A stretch of 64,000 bases of DNA from Parablautia sp. Marseille-Q6255 (GTDB lineage Bacteria; Bacillota; Clostridia; Lachnospirales; Lachnospiraceae): NCBI RefSeq assembly GCF_951230155.1, contig NZ_CATNVD010000023.1:1-64000 (forward strand). The letters run 5' to 3'. This document shows, in pieces, positions 8,468 through 17,512 of this stretch; within the stretch, counting starts at the first letter, position 1, and each line of letters opens with the position of its first letter. The notes under the pieces are model-generated. The model was not told the DNA's origin. It ran no database searches and saw only the letters and a list, made by a program, of their open reading frames with translations. The position numbers and the translations under genes are program-made.

Positions 8468-8496
8468 ATTTTAGAATAACGATAGGAACCTGTCAA
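8468..8496 (-). promoter_or_regulatory. Near-consensus sigma-A promoter of the element operon
   Basis: On the minus strand TTGACA (8496-8491) and TAAAAT (8473-8468) are separated by exactly 17 bp. It would transcribe a leader of roughly 340 nt to the gene starting at 8117. Confidence 0.75.
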
Positions 8497-8802
8497 TAGA
8501 TTTATGTTGATCAGAAATCAGTAAAAGTTTCAAACTCTGCATTTATCATTTCAGTAAACATTTCAATTCCCCTACAATCTAGAAATATTTTTAAACAAAG
8601 CCTACCTATATTCCAACTACTATAAGTAATATACCAAGTATTCTTCCCACAATTCTTGATTTCTAGCATTCTAAAAGAACACCTGTTTCAGGCATAACAG
8701 ATGGTAGTATAGCAGCAACTATGCCCATTACTATAATTCCATATTTACATTTTTCGCTTTGTGTCACCTCGACAACTTCTAATTTTCATGGACAAATGAA
8801 AT
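8497..8802. other. Intergenic stretch with no supported gene
   Basis: AT-rich, with no reading frame carrying a ribosome site and no obvious repeat. Probably the boundary between the element operon and the neighbouring decayed gene. Confidence 0.5.
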
Positions 8803-9461
8803 TCACGAAATCCACCAATCTCCGTTTGCAGATTGATTTAAACATCCAATCTCTTCCGAAATTGTATTACCTGCAAAATCTTTTATAATAATTTTATTAT
8901 AGTATTGATATGTATCCGTTGCGCAATCATTTTCCTCATCCCAGCCTTCTTCTACCCATTTCTCTAAATAAACCTTTCCATCCTCTATTAATATAACAGT
9001 CTCTTGTTCTTGAAGCGGAAAGGAAATTTTTTCTGGATAATAGCACTGGAACCCATCTTCATTGTCCTGACTAATAACATAGAAAGGATTACCAATGATT
9101 TTCAAATTGTACAAATTCACTTTTTCTATGTTAAATTCTGCAACCGCTTCTAATACCTTTTCTGGAATATATTTATATAAAGTTATTACTTTTTTATCAG
9201 AATCTCCCTGTAAAAATAAAAAAAATTATCTACATATACAGGTGCACTGTAGACAACATTTCGTTTCTTATCAAAAGGTTTGTATACATCTCCTGTATAA
9301 AAATCATAAAATTGTAATTCGGAGCCTTGATACCCTCCTTGTTCAGCCCATTTTATCAAATCATGCAAATCCTCAAAATCCGACCGAGAATATCCAAATC
9401 TATTTTGCCCATATATTTTTTCAACACATCTGCCTTCAATCCTATTAAACTTTTTTATCAT
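8803..9461 (-). pseudogene. Hypothetical protein gene with a frameshift in a T8 tract
   Basis: The first frame reads from 9461 (MIKKFNRIEGRCVEKIYG...) to VYVDNFF, then quickly hits a stop. Adding one T to the run of eight at about 9229-9222 continues the protein as NFFLFLQGDSDKKVITLYK and on to the second frame ending at 8803 (...CLNQSANGDWWIS). The restored protein is about 219 residues, soluble and acidic, of a family that I cannot name. Either the gene is inactivated (or phase-variable) or the assembly is one base short. Confidence 0.7.
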
Positions 9462-9661
9462 ATTATCATCCTTTGCTTATATTATACTTCATCAAAAATA
9501 ACCGCAGGTTAATGGCACGCGGATATACACAATCCTGCGTTTTCATTTCAGTGATTGAATTGCTGAGGATTCCCGCTTATCATTCTAAAGTTTTGTTTCC
9601 TTAATTTCTTATATTATATATACTTTAGTTGAGGACTTTAAGCGTTAAAAAGACTTCCATT

Positions 9662-10360
9662 TCATTTATGCAGTGTATAATACTCCAAACCCAAAATACT
9701 GCGTTTTATGCAGATTTTTCTGATATCTCCAACCGAAGTGCCGCCATATACACTTCCCGAAACAGAAAATCTCTTTTCTTTCCCCTTCCAGCTGCCATAC
9801 AGATAATAATCCAATGCTTTTCCGCTGGTGCTTAAATCCTTGCCTGTTATCCTTGTTGTTTCATGTACCGGTTTCTCAAAAGTCAATAAGTAATTGACCG
9901 GAAATGTGATGCCAAAGGAAATAACAAATACAGCAAATATAACAGAAATCTTGCGTCCCAATCTCTGCGGGGTTTTTGTTTTTAAAGATTTTATGATATA
10001 AGGAATGACAAGTACGACCGTAATCCCTGCTGCTATTTTCAGATACTCTATAAGGCTGCACTCATATATATTCAGATTGAACAGACATAAAACCAAGGCA
10101 ATGCCGGCCCCGATAAACGGCATTTGAAACGCCAGTCCCTGTACCTTTTTGCTGAAGGCTTCGATATACATATAAGGATAAAATCTGAGATACATGGCAT
10201 AAGAAAGCAAAAGTACCGCAATTAAAATCACAAGCTTTATTTTACCGCCGATCAAAACAGCAGCCAAATTGGAAAATACCAGAACCTGTCCGGCTGTTTT
10301 GATATTCTTTTCGGTTTCTGTGATATTGATACCTTTCGTTCCCTTTGACGTATTTTTCAT
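9662..10360 (-). CDS. Multi-pass membrane protein of unknown function
   Basis: A 232-residue protein from the ATG at 10360 (GGGAAAT upstream; an earlier frame start at 10414 lacks a better site). It has about five hydrophobic segments in the first 150 residues and then a hydrophilic C-terminal domain (KPVHETTRITGKDLSTSGKA). The C-terminal part mentions a motif-like YYLYGSWKGKEKRFSVSGSV. No family recognised. It diverges from the LRR gene at 10564. Confidence 0.65.
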   Translation of the reverse strand: MKNTSKGTKGINITETEKNIKTAGQVLVFSNLAAVLIGGKIKLVILIAVLLLSYAMYLRFYPYMYIEAFSKKVQGLAFQMPFIGAGIALVLCLFNLNIYECSLIEYLKIAAGITVVLVIPYIIKSLKTKTPQRLGRKISVIFAVFVISFGITFPVNYLLTFEKPVHETTRITGKDLSTSGKALDYYLYGSWKGKEKRFSVSGSVYGGTSVGDIRKICIKRSILGLEYYTLHK

Positions 10361-10563
10361 ACTCTTATTTCCCCTGTCTGAAGTTCTTTCTTTCCGGCAA
10401 AGACTGCCAGGCAATACTTTTTACAGAATAAATAACTCGCTCCAATTATAGCAGAAGATTCCAAAAAATCCTACTGTCAAATGTGGTAATGCATAACTTG
10501 AACCCTATTTATTCCCATGATATACTCTTCTTATCAAAATCAGCCCATCGAAAAGGAGCCCGT

Positions 10564-11077
10564 ATGAATATCAAAAAACAAACCATTGTTTTCATTTCCG
10601 TTTTAACGGTTTTACTGGTCGGACTTTTGGGTACACGCTTCTGGTATGATAGTAAATGTGTAAAATTTCAGGACAAAAATATGGAAATACAGACACTCTA
10701 TCTTTTGAATACAGGAAGAGGACGGGTACTAAAAAAAGAGCTTCATCAGATTGAACATTTTTATGTAACTAACGAAGACGGACGTTTTACCACCCTGGAA
10801 GATTTGAAACAATTTCCGAATCTAAAAAGTGTATCCCTCGATTATGGTGTACGTTCTATGACAGATGAGGAAAAAGAAGAATTCAAAAAGCAAAGGAAAA
10901 TGATCCAGCCCATGCTGGCAGAAACACTTCCTGATCTGAAAGATTTGAGAGAACTGAATCTGACTGGTTTTGATTACTTTGAGAACCTGGATTTTCTTTC
11001 AGAATGTACACAGGTAGAAGATTTAACCATTTGGGACAGCCAGGTAGAAGATATTCACGGAATCCAAAGATTGAAAA
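10564..11077 (+). pseudogene. Leucine-rich-repeat protein, 5' part, interrupted by an IS110-family element
   Basis: Starts at ATG 10564 with AAAAGGAG upstream (MNIKKQTIVFISVLTVLLVG), giving an N-terminal membrane anchor or signal, then LRR-like units (DLKDLRELNLTGFDYFENL; VEDLTIWDSQVEDIHGIQ). At IQRLK the frame enters the IS end. Joining base 11077 to 12733 restores one open frame of 269 residues across the junction (IQRLKNMENLRILDLN) with the LRR spacing intact. The gene was therefore whole before insertion. It was probably a cell-surface or lipid-facing LRR protein of unknown ligand. Confidence 0.85.
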
Positions 11078-11170
11078 TGAGAAGTAGAGGGTATCCATTC
11101 CCTTAAGTACACGACAAATAAGCCATCTTTCGGTGGCTGCTTTAAAAATTGAATATTAGAAATGTTAAGG

Positions 11171-12418
11171 TTATGCAGTTGCTGACTTGATTTTATAACC
11201 TTGATTCCTTGCTATGATGATTGCCTGCTCTACTGTAATCTCACGGTCCGCAGGCGGTAGGTCGGATTTTTGGTAAAGTTCTGCATTATAGTTTTCCCCG
11301 TTCTTCAACATGTGGTATAATGCGGTAAGAAGCATTCTTGCTATTGCAAGGATTGCTTTCTTGTGACCGCGACGCTTTCTGATACGGAGATAACGGTTAC
11401 GCATTTCAGGATGCTTAGTGCTTTTTACGACAGCGTTTGCGCACTGTACTAAAAGCGGTTTGATGTAGCATCCGGCCTTGGACACCCGGACAGATTTTTT
11501 CTTCCCTGCACTTTCATTGTTGGTTGGTGTAAGCCCAGCCCATGAGCACAAGTGTTTCGCCGAAGGAAAAGCCTCCATATTGGTACCGATTTCGGAAATG
11601 ATTCCGATGGCAGTGAAAGTACTGCTGATACCAGGAGCGGTTTGAAGAATGGAAAGTTCCTGCTGATAGGGAGCGGCGAGCGCAAGAATGAGTTCTTCAA
11701 GCTCTGCTTTCCGGGATTCAAGGTTTTCATAATGAGCTTTGATTACTTTGAGTTTGCCAGCCTGTTCCGGAGTGATATAGCCATCAATGGCATTGCGAAG
11801 CTCGGGAAGTTTTTTCTTCAGGCTTCTGAAAACAAGAGGTTCAAGGTCAAAGGAAGTATTTGCGGGATTTTCCAAAAGTTTATCCAGTATCGCCTGAGCA
11901 GATTTGCCGAAGGTGTCCGAAACAACGTTTCCCAACTGGATATTGGAAACCGTGAGACAGTTCTGCAAACGATTCTTTTCGCTTGATTTGAAGCAGGTTA
12001 GTTTGAAACGGTAACGCATTAGGTCGCGAAGCTGGCGAATGTCAGCAGGTGGCATAAAGCTTCCGGCAACAAGGTCATGCTTAAACAGGTCAGCAATCCA
12101 TTTGGCATCTTTTTTGTCAGTTTTCTTTCCACGGATAGCCTTAACATATTTAGGATGAGCAAGGACAATCGAACAATCCGATTCCAAGATGTTATAAACA
12201 GGGATCCAGTATTTACCGGTAGATTCCATACAGACATCCTTGCAATTGCGATCGAGTAACCACTGTAACAAAGTTTTCAGACCGCTCGTGTAGGTCGAAA
12301 ACCGGCGGCTCTCGTAAGAAGTGACACCTTTATCGTTAGTAGAAGCGATACAGGCAACTACAAAAGTCTTGTGGACATCAATGCCACAGCAGATTTTGTA
12401 CACGATTTTTAAAGCCAT
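11171..12418 (-). CDS. IS110-family transposase (DEDD recombinase), copy 1
   Basis: A 415-residue transposase. The N-terminal RuvC-like DEDD domain begins CCGIDVHKTFVVACIAS with the first acidic residue. ESTGKYWIPVYNIL and KTDKKDAKWIADL follow. The C-terminal Tnp domain contains TAPGISSTFTAIGIISEIG and the Ser-bearing TNNESAGKKKSVRVSKAG. The start at 12418 is preceded by GAAAGGAGTCCC. In this family DNA exchange is guided by an element-encoded bridge RNA. Protein identical to 48604-49851. Confidence 0.95.
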   Translation of the reverse strand: MALKIVYKICCGIDVHKTFVVACIASTNDKGVTSYESRRFSTYTSGLKTLLQWLLDRNCKDVCMESTGKYWIPVYNILESDCSIVLAHPKYVKAIRGKKTDKKDAKWIADLFKHDLVAGSFMPPADIRQLRDLMRYRFKLTCFKSSEKNRLQNCLTVSNIQLGNVVSDTFGKSAQAILDKLLENPANTSFDLEPLVFRSLKKKLPELRNAIDGYITPEQAGKLKVIKAHYENLESRKAELEELILALAAPYQQELSILQTAPGISSTFTAIGIISEIGTNMEAFPSAKHLCSWAGLTPTNNESAGKKKSVRVSKAGCYIKPLLVQCANAVVKSTKHPEMRNRYLRIRKRRGHKKAILAIARMLLTALYHMLKNGENYNAELYQKSDLPPADREITVEQAIIIARNQGYKIKSATA

Positions 12419-12732
12419 AGGGACTCCTTTCAGAACCAGAAGGTTCACTAAAGATTATAGGGAGAGACGGCATTGACTGAACGCCTAAGCCATAAACGAG
12501 AATGTTTATACAAAGATAAGATTACGTGCTTGAAATCACACTTATTTGTGCTTGAAAAGGCGGACTACACATATAAACATACGGTCATCCGGCAAGCCGG
12601 ACAGCCCACTCACCTCCCCGTGATTTGTAGTATACCGAGTTCCCTATAAGAAGAATTATAAAGAAAAAATAAGCTCAGGAAAACATTTTCATAACGTTTT
12701 GTGCCTGAGCGAAGCGAAAGGAATGGATATAA
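12419..12732 (-). ncRNA. Candidate bridge-RNA region of IS110 copy 1
   Basis: The 314-nt non-coding segment upstream of the transposase is far longer than a ribosome site needs. It contains several hairpins, including GCTCAGG...CCTGAGC and TCCGGC-TT-GCCGGA. In IS110-group elements this 5' segment encodes the bridge RNA (established for IS621). Assignment here is by position and structure; the exact RNA ends are not determined. Confidence 0.5.
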
Positions 12733-13028
12733 ACATGGAAAATCTACGTATTCTTGATTTAAACCTGAATCCTTTTACAGATATTTCCCCCTTACAGAAT
12801 CTGCAGCATTTGGAGGCAGTGAATCTGTGTTGGGTGCCCGTAGAAAATCTGGAAATTCTGACTAGAATCCCCTCCCTGAAGCTGGTCATGTACGAACCAG
12901 CTTCACAGGAGGAGGAAAAAATTTTGCAGAAATTAGAACGTCAGGGTGTTACCGTTTACAGAGAAGCTTCCGATGACTGGTGGCTGTGGAAACGGCAGCG
13001 GGAGAAGGATGAGAAAGCTCTCCACTAA
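12733..13028 (+). pseudogene. Leucine-rich-repeat protein, 3' part
   Basis: Continues the gene begun at 10564 after the IS110 insertion: MENLRILDLNLNPFTDISPL, then LQHLEAVNLCWVPVENLEIL and a charged tail ending EKDEKALH. The consensus spacing L..L.L..N...DISPL is typical of bacterial LRRs. An ATG occurs by chance at the junction but has no ribosome site of its own, so the fragment is probably not translated well. Confidence 0.8.
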
Positions 13029-13042
13029 ACATCAAGCCTATT

Positions 13043-13597
13043 TTATCTCTCCTTCTCCTCCGAGTTCTCATAGGGCTGTTTTTCAAACCAGTTCTGAAAT
13101 TCCGCTGCCAAGACGTCAGAGGAGAATTTCAATTTCCGTTTTTTTCCGTCCATATCTTCATACACCACATAATAAACCTTGCCTCTGACATGGTCCCCGA
13201 TTTCTGCTTCCACCAAAGAATCCATGATACATCGGATATAGGCTCTGTGACAGAGAATAAAACCGCCCCGGTCACAGGTCAGATACCAGTCTCTTTGCCA
13301 TTGTGGACGGTGCTGATCTGTTCTGTCCCTCCAGAAAATCCCAAGCCTGCACTGCTGCTTCCACGCCTTAAACAGGCTGATCAACGGTATCCCATAAGAA
13401 CACGGCACCACCAGTGCCAGACAAAACAGTATGATCTTTATGCCTTCCGGATCGGAACCCCTGTAAAAAAACACGAGAACACCTATGAACAGACAGGCAA
13501 GCAGCATGATAACAAACACCGAAAAGCCTGACCAGAAAAATATCCTGGTCAAAGAATCGTCATAGATTGTTTTTTCTCTTCTTTTAGCGCTCTTCAT
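13043..13597 (-). CDS. Two-pass membrane protein with cytoplasmic PH-like region
   Basis: A 184-residue protein: two hydrophobic segments (about 20-45 and 53-75), then a hydrophilic domain (WYLTCDRGGFILCHRAYIRC, VRGKVYYVVYEDMDGKKRKL). The two-helix-plus-beta-domain build resembles the neighbouring PH-like/DUF3592-like proteins, but I cannot assign a family. It closes the operon-like membrane cluster that runs leftward from 23472. The start is behind GGAGGAAAAA. Confidence 0.65.
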   Translation of the reverse strand: MKSAKRREKTIYDDSLTRIFFWSGFSVFVIMLLACLFIGVLVFFYRGSDPEGIKIILFCLALVVPCSYGIPLISLFKAWKQQCRLGIFWRDRTDQHRPQWQRDWYLTCDRGGFILCHRAYIRCIMDSLVEAEIGDHVRGKVYYVVYEDMDGKKRKLKFSSDVLAAEFQNWFEKQPYENSEEKER

Positions 13598-13618
13598 TTT
13601 TTCCTCCTCTGCACGCCG

Positions 13619-13996
13619 CTATTTCAAAGCTTTTTCGGAAAGCCTGGTATCTCCCCAGGGAGTCTTCAGCAGAGTGTCATTTCCGATAATTCCCGCCCGT
13701 ACAATCTCAACTGGATCTTTTAGCTCGGAAATTTTGATACCGTTAATACAGGCCTTTGCCTCAAATTCCTCAAAATTTTGATAGGTCTGATCCTGGAACA
13801 CAAAAGAAATATTTTCTTTTCGTTCTTCTGCATCCGGCGGAACCACACAGGACCCCAGAAGATATACGCCTCCCTGATAATGAAATTCTACCAGAGCAAA
13901 GGACATATCTGCTTCATAGTCCGATCGTATGATCTCCATCACATCTTTTCCCATAATCCATAATGGTTTCTTTTCTTTCTTTTTGAATCCAAACAT
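13619..13996 (-). CDS. Small soluble hypothetical protein
   Basis: A 125-residue protein beginning MFGFKKKEKKPLWIMGKDV, with a GGGAGG site upstream. It has no membrane segment or signal peptide. The lysine-rich N-terminus could contact membrane or nucleic acid. It lies 21 bp from the membrane protein at 13043-13597 and 49 bp from the 696-residue protein, so it probably belongs to the same transcript. Family not recognised. Confidence 0.6.
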   Translation of the reverse strand: MFGFKKKEKKPLWIMGKDVMEIIRSDYEADMSFALVEFHYQGGVYLLGSCVVPPDAEERKENISFVFQDQTYQNFEEFEAKACINGIKISELKDPVEIVRAGIIGNDTLLKTPWGDTRLSEKALK

Positions 13997-14045
13997 AAAT
14001 CGTTTCCTCCCTTATCGTTTTTCCGCAATGCGGACACTTTTGCAG

Positions 14046-16136
14046 CTATTTTTTGGCATCCGGCAGATGAATCTTCAGCATTTCCATCCCCAAAGGGCTT
14101 TTACTGTGGCACACATCCAGCGCTTCTCCATTCATTGCCATCTCATAAACGGTATCCGATACACGGATCTCATCCTCACTTCCATCCTCTAAAAGTACCG
14201 TTAAAGTATTGTCATCATCCTTGATATTGGGATTTTCCTTATGACTGTCAACAATGACCGCGGGATAATGGCGGGCTGGTCTGCAAAGAGCTGCATTGGC
14301 ACAATAGGAAATGCTCATACCTAATGAAAAACTCACCAGTATCATAAAAACCCCGGCTTCCAGGCGTTTTCCCTTTGGTGTGCGGCAAATGCACAAAAGG
14401 ATCACGGGGACAGCGATGAGCAACCCCTGAAAAATCCATATTCCACCGCCTCCCTTCGGCTGCATGGCACTTCGGCTCCATATATAATAAACCTGCCAGA
14501 GCATTGCAATCGCCGGTAAAAGCAAAACGGGCACCGAGAGCCGGATATGCATGGCATTCCATTCTTCTGTGGCATTTTTCGGTCGATCTCCGAAAATAAG
14601 TACCGGAGCAAACACAATACAAAATATCAGAAATGGAACCGGTGATAACGCAGCGATCGCCATAACGGCACGAAGCTTTATGTCCGCAAAGAGATACTGG
14701 GGGATCGGCAAAAAAACTCCGGCAAGATACAGGATCATGACCGCCCACAAGCCTCTGCGGATTTCATTCAGATGATCATGCCAATGGGTACGGTATTCTT
14801 CCCTCCACTGCATTACCTGTTCTTCTTTTACCTGATGCTCTGTCTGACGTTCCATTGCCGGCGTCAGTGTGGCTTCCATGTCTGTGCTTTCGATCCACTC
14901 GGCAAGCCGTGGTATCCCGCGCATATTTGTCTCCACTGAAAACAGTTTTTTTCCATTTTTGTCCAACAGATGGATGGAACGGTTTACTGTCATTCTCGCC
15001 GAAGCCGCCTCTCCTGGTTCAAATTTCTTCTTTCTGCCCCAGCTGCTGATATACCAAATGGAAGTATCCCGGAATATAAACATGGCGCGATTTCGCCCGG
15101 CCAGAAGCATCCAGACACCCAAAAATGTGGCAAGAACACTAACGGCTGCCAGAAAAACCGTACTGCCATCTACAGGGACCGCCGATATAACCGCAACGGC
15201 CATAAACAGGAAAATATTGCCCAGCAGCCACAGGAATATCCCAACCCCGGTCACTTTCTTCTGTTCCCACACTACAACAACCGGCTTTTGTATCTCTTCC
15301 GGTTCTGTATGACTGCGCACCAAAAGTACCACCCCGCAGCCAAACCAGATCAGAAGAAGAATCAGGGCTGCTGCTGCGTTTTGAGGTGCTAACGGTTCAC
15401 CGAAAAAAAACAGGATCCCAAATAGAAACAAAGAGACAAACACAGAAATACAGCCTGCCAACATGCAGGGCCATCTCTTCCCTTTCACCGGCGGGTTTGT
15501 GTCGGGTTCCAGTTGCTTTTTGGGCGCATCTGGTTCCAGACGCACCGGCTCCAGTTCCGGCGCTTTTTCCAGAACCCTTCCGCAATGTGGACACTGAGAT
15601 ATATACTCCATCTGCGGAAAACGACTTTTGGGATCAAGGGGCAGATCCTGGCCGCATCCTGGACATACCCAGTACTGATAAAAAGCTTTCCGGCGCATCA
15701 GGCAAAGGTACAGATATCCTGCGGCCGGACACAGAAAAAAGGGAATCAGCCAGAGTAGAGCCTTTGTCAGAAGCAGAGCTCCCATGCAGACCATGGAAAG
15801 GACGCCTCCGGACAGCAATGCCCGCGTTCCCCAACGCACTGCCTGATTGTTTGCGGTGATATACGTCTCATTTCCATGTTCCATTCCATAGTGTTTCATC
15901 TGCAAGAGAAACGCCTCTATCAACTCATAAAGATCGTCTGTGTCATCTACTTCCTCACTTGGCAGTTCATCGTACAGCTTTTCATTTACAAAAAGCCTGC
16001 ATCCTGCTCTGTTCACCTCCACTTTGGCATAAAGAAGTGTGAGCACGAATTTTTCTCCGTAAAATCGCATCCGGTACTTAGGATATTGCGCTTCTAACCT
16101 GTCATATAGCTGTTTTATTTCTTTGATTTCATACAT
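14046..16136 (-). CDS. Large multi-pass membrane protein with zinc ribbon and PH-like domain
   Basis: A 696-residue protein starting MYEIKEIKQLYDRLEAQYPK (start at 16136, GAGAGGA upstream). In order: an N-terminal soluble alpha/beta domain, two membrane segments (about 110-150), a zinc ribbon CPGCGQDL...CPHCGR, two more membrane pairs, a PH-like segment (DTSIWYISSWGRKKKFEPGE), further membrane segments, and a C-terminal DUF3592-like beta domain (LTVLLEDGSEDEIRVSDTVY). The latter two modules recur as separate genes in this cluster, so it looks like a fusion of the cluster's parts. Function unknown. Confidence 0.75.
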   Translation of the reverse strand: MYEIKEIKQLYDRLEAQYPKYRMRFYGEKFVLTLLYAKVEVNRAGCRLFVNEKLYDELPSEEVDDTDDLYELIEAFLLQMKHYGMEHGNETYITANNQAVRWGTRALLSGGVLSMVCMGALLLTKALLWLIPFFLCPAAGYLYLCLMRRKAFYQYWVCPGCGQDLPLDPKSRFPQMEYISQCPHCGRVLEKAPELEPVRLEPDAPKKQLEPDTNPPVKGKRWPCMLAGCISVFVSLFLFGILFFFGEPLAPQNAAAALILLLIWFGCGVVLLVRSHTEPEEIQKPVVVVWEQKKVTGVGIFLWLLGNIFLFMAVAVISAVPVDGSTVFLAAVSVLATFLGVWMLLAGRNRAMFIFRDTSIWYISSWGRKKKFEPGEAASARMTVNRSIHLLDKNGKKLFSVETNMRGIPRLAEWIESTDMEATLTPAMERQTEHQVKEEQVMQWREEYRTHWHDHLNEIRRGLWAVMILYLAGVFLPIPQYLFADIKLRAVMAIAALSPVPFLIFCIVFAPVLIFGDRPKNATEEWNAMHIRLSVPVLLLPAIAMLWQVYYIWSRSAMQPKGGGGIWIFQGLLIAVPVILLCICRTPKGKRLEAGVFMILVSFSLGMSISYCANAALCRPARHYPAVIVDSHKENPNIKDDDNTLTVLLEDGSEDEIRVSDTVYEMAMNGEALDVCHSKSPLGMEMLKIHLPDAKK

Positions 16137-16158
16137 AAGCCGATCCTCTCTGTCCAGT

Positions 16159-16605
16159 TTATTTCGGAGCAACATTGTCATTATTTATTGAAATCAGGAT
16201 TCCATATTTCGAATGGGGTAAATATTTCACAGTCAGAACATCTCCCTTATTTATTCCTTTGGAATAAGGAAATTCCACATATTCTTCATGACCATCCTCT
16301 CTGCTGATGATCACAACACTTCTGTCATTTCCTTTTCCATGGGCATTGTCCCTGGCATAACCGGTAATGGTTTCAAATTGACTATTTCTGTAACAGGGAA
16401 TGTCCAGGATGATCGGAAGAAACATTTTATACAGGAAGATACACACACAAATTACTGAAATTATCTTTAAGATCGTATCTTCTTTATCTGTCAATTTACT
16501 ATGGAATTTTTTTCTTTTGATAAGAAAGAAAAGCAGGGTGATCACCATTGCCAAAATAATCATGCTCCTGCTGATCATTTTAAATAGTATTGCATCCATT
16601 CGCAT
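16159..16605 (-). CDS. Membrane-anchored DUF3592-like protein
   Basis: A 148-residue protein: two hydrophobic segments (about 10-28 and 47-67), then a beta-rich extracytoplasmic domain (YRNSQFETITGYARDNAHGK, KGDVLTVKYLPHSKYGILIS). The ending VKYLPHSKYGI is closely matched by VKYLPHTERGYI in the protein at 24085-24543, so the two are paralogues. The layout is typical of DUF3592-like proteins. Function unknown. Confidence 0.7.
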   Translation of the reverse strand: MRMDAILFKMISRSMIILAMVITLLFFLIKRKKFHSKLTDKEDTILKIISVICVCIFLYKMFLPIILDIPCYRNSQFETITGYARDNAHGKGNDRSVVIISREDGHEEYVEFPYSKGINKGDVLTVKYLPHSKYGILISINNDNVAPK

Positions 16606-16608
16606 TCC

Positions 16609-17499
16609 TCATTTTTTACTTTTCCTTTTTTTATTGTCCTTCTTTAGATCTGCAAGTTTTATCTGCAGCCAATCTACATTCCTGTTCCGGGCAGATATTT
16701 TCGCTATTTTCTTCTGATCTCTGTATAAGATAAGAAATTCCACGAATAACATCTTTTTTCTCTCCATTTTAGTGATGTCAGCTAATCTTATTTTACAACT
16801 CTTTTGTAAAAAACCATTTCTATATAACCATCCATCCCGGACAACTGTTTTATCCGTCAGAAAATAAAGAAATATACTTCCCGGTATACACGAGAGCAAA
16901 AGAAAAAGAAAAGCGGCATCTTTTGCGTCTGCAATCAGTATCACGCTGTAAAAAAGCAGATATAAAAAGAAAATCCCCGGTATTATATAGTGATTTTCTT
17001 TCGGTCTTATGATGCATTTTTTCTCTCTGAAGCTCATCCATGTTTCCTGTGGAATCTTATGTTGAGACAGGCTATATTCAAATAATGCTGCATTAATGTT
17101 TTCGTCAAATTTGAGGATTTTTCTATCTCCCGAATAGATTTCTAATGTACCGTTTTCTTTATATAACCCTCCCGTTATCTCCGAAAAATTATAACACCTT
17201 TTTCCCAGAAGTGATCGATGTTCAATCACTTCATCATCGACCTTCACTCTCCATATGAACAGATGCAGGGTACATGTTCCCAAAAAAACAATCAAGATTC
17301 CATATGCCAATATAACAGAAACCGTTGCCTGTCCATCTATGAAACCGTACAATAGCAATCCTGAAAGAAATATCGTTCCTGTCAAAAATAAAATCCTCAG
17401 CCATCCGTTTTCTTTGATAGCGTAGTTGTTTGTATCTCTCCTTTCTTCTGTCAGTTGCTCCGAGGTTTTTAATCCACAATTTGTCTTTTTCACTTTCAT
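16609..17499 (-). CDS. PH-like membrane protein, paralogue of 19238-20170
   Basis: A 296-residue protein with two N-terminal membrane segments, a PH-like beta domain (LHLFIWRVKVDDEVIEHRSL, YNFSEITGGLYKENGTLEIY), then a second membrane pair and a second short beta segment with Lys-rich tail. It aligns along its first half with the protein at 19238-20170 (GLWKVEVNDKEITYRSTFG; YHFENITKGVYKKSGAFRVY). The start at 17499 was chosen for the GAGGA site upstream and because it avoids overlap; an ATG at 17535 is an alternative. I think the family is DUF6560-like, not certain. Confidence 0.7.
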   Translation of the reverse strand: MKVKKTNCGLKTSEQLTEERRDTNNYAIKENGWLRILFLTGTIFLSGLLLYGFIDGQATVSVILAYGILIVFLGTCTLHLFIWRVKVDDEVIEHRSLLGKRCYNFSEITGGLYKENGTLEIYSGDRKILKFDENINAALFEYSLSQHKIPQETWMSFREKKCIIRPKENHYIIPGIFFLYLLFYSVILIADAKDAAFLFLLLSCIPGSIFLYFLTDKTVVRDGWLYRNGFLQKSCKIRLADITKMERKKMLFVEFLILYRDQKKIAKISARNRNVDWLQIKLADLKKDNKKRKSKK

Positions 17500-17512
17500 T
17501 ACTCTGAAATCC

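Larger units (their letters stand above)
11078..12732 (-). mobile_element. IS110-family insertion sequence, copy 1
   Basis: A 1655-bp element whose whole length, including non-coding ends, matches the copy at 48290-49944 in inverted orientation; the encoded transposases are identical. The ends were set by comparing both copies and by restoring the LRR reading frame. No terminal inverted repeats or target duplication are seen, as expected for IS110. The flanks AAAGATTGAAAA and ATGRRAAAT are shared by both insertion sites. Confidence 0.9.

Noticed and set aside
11552-11986. A 144-residue frame opposite the IS110 transposase
   Set aside because: It is antisense to the transposase and appears identically in both copies only because the element is identical.
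15386-15859. A 157-residue plus-strand frame inside the 696-residue membrane protein
   Set aside because: It mirrors codon bias of the minus-strand gene; no start signal.
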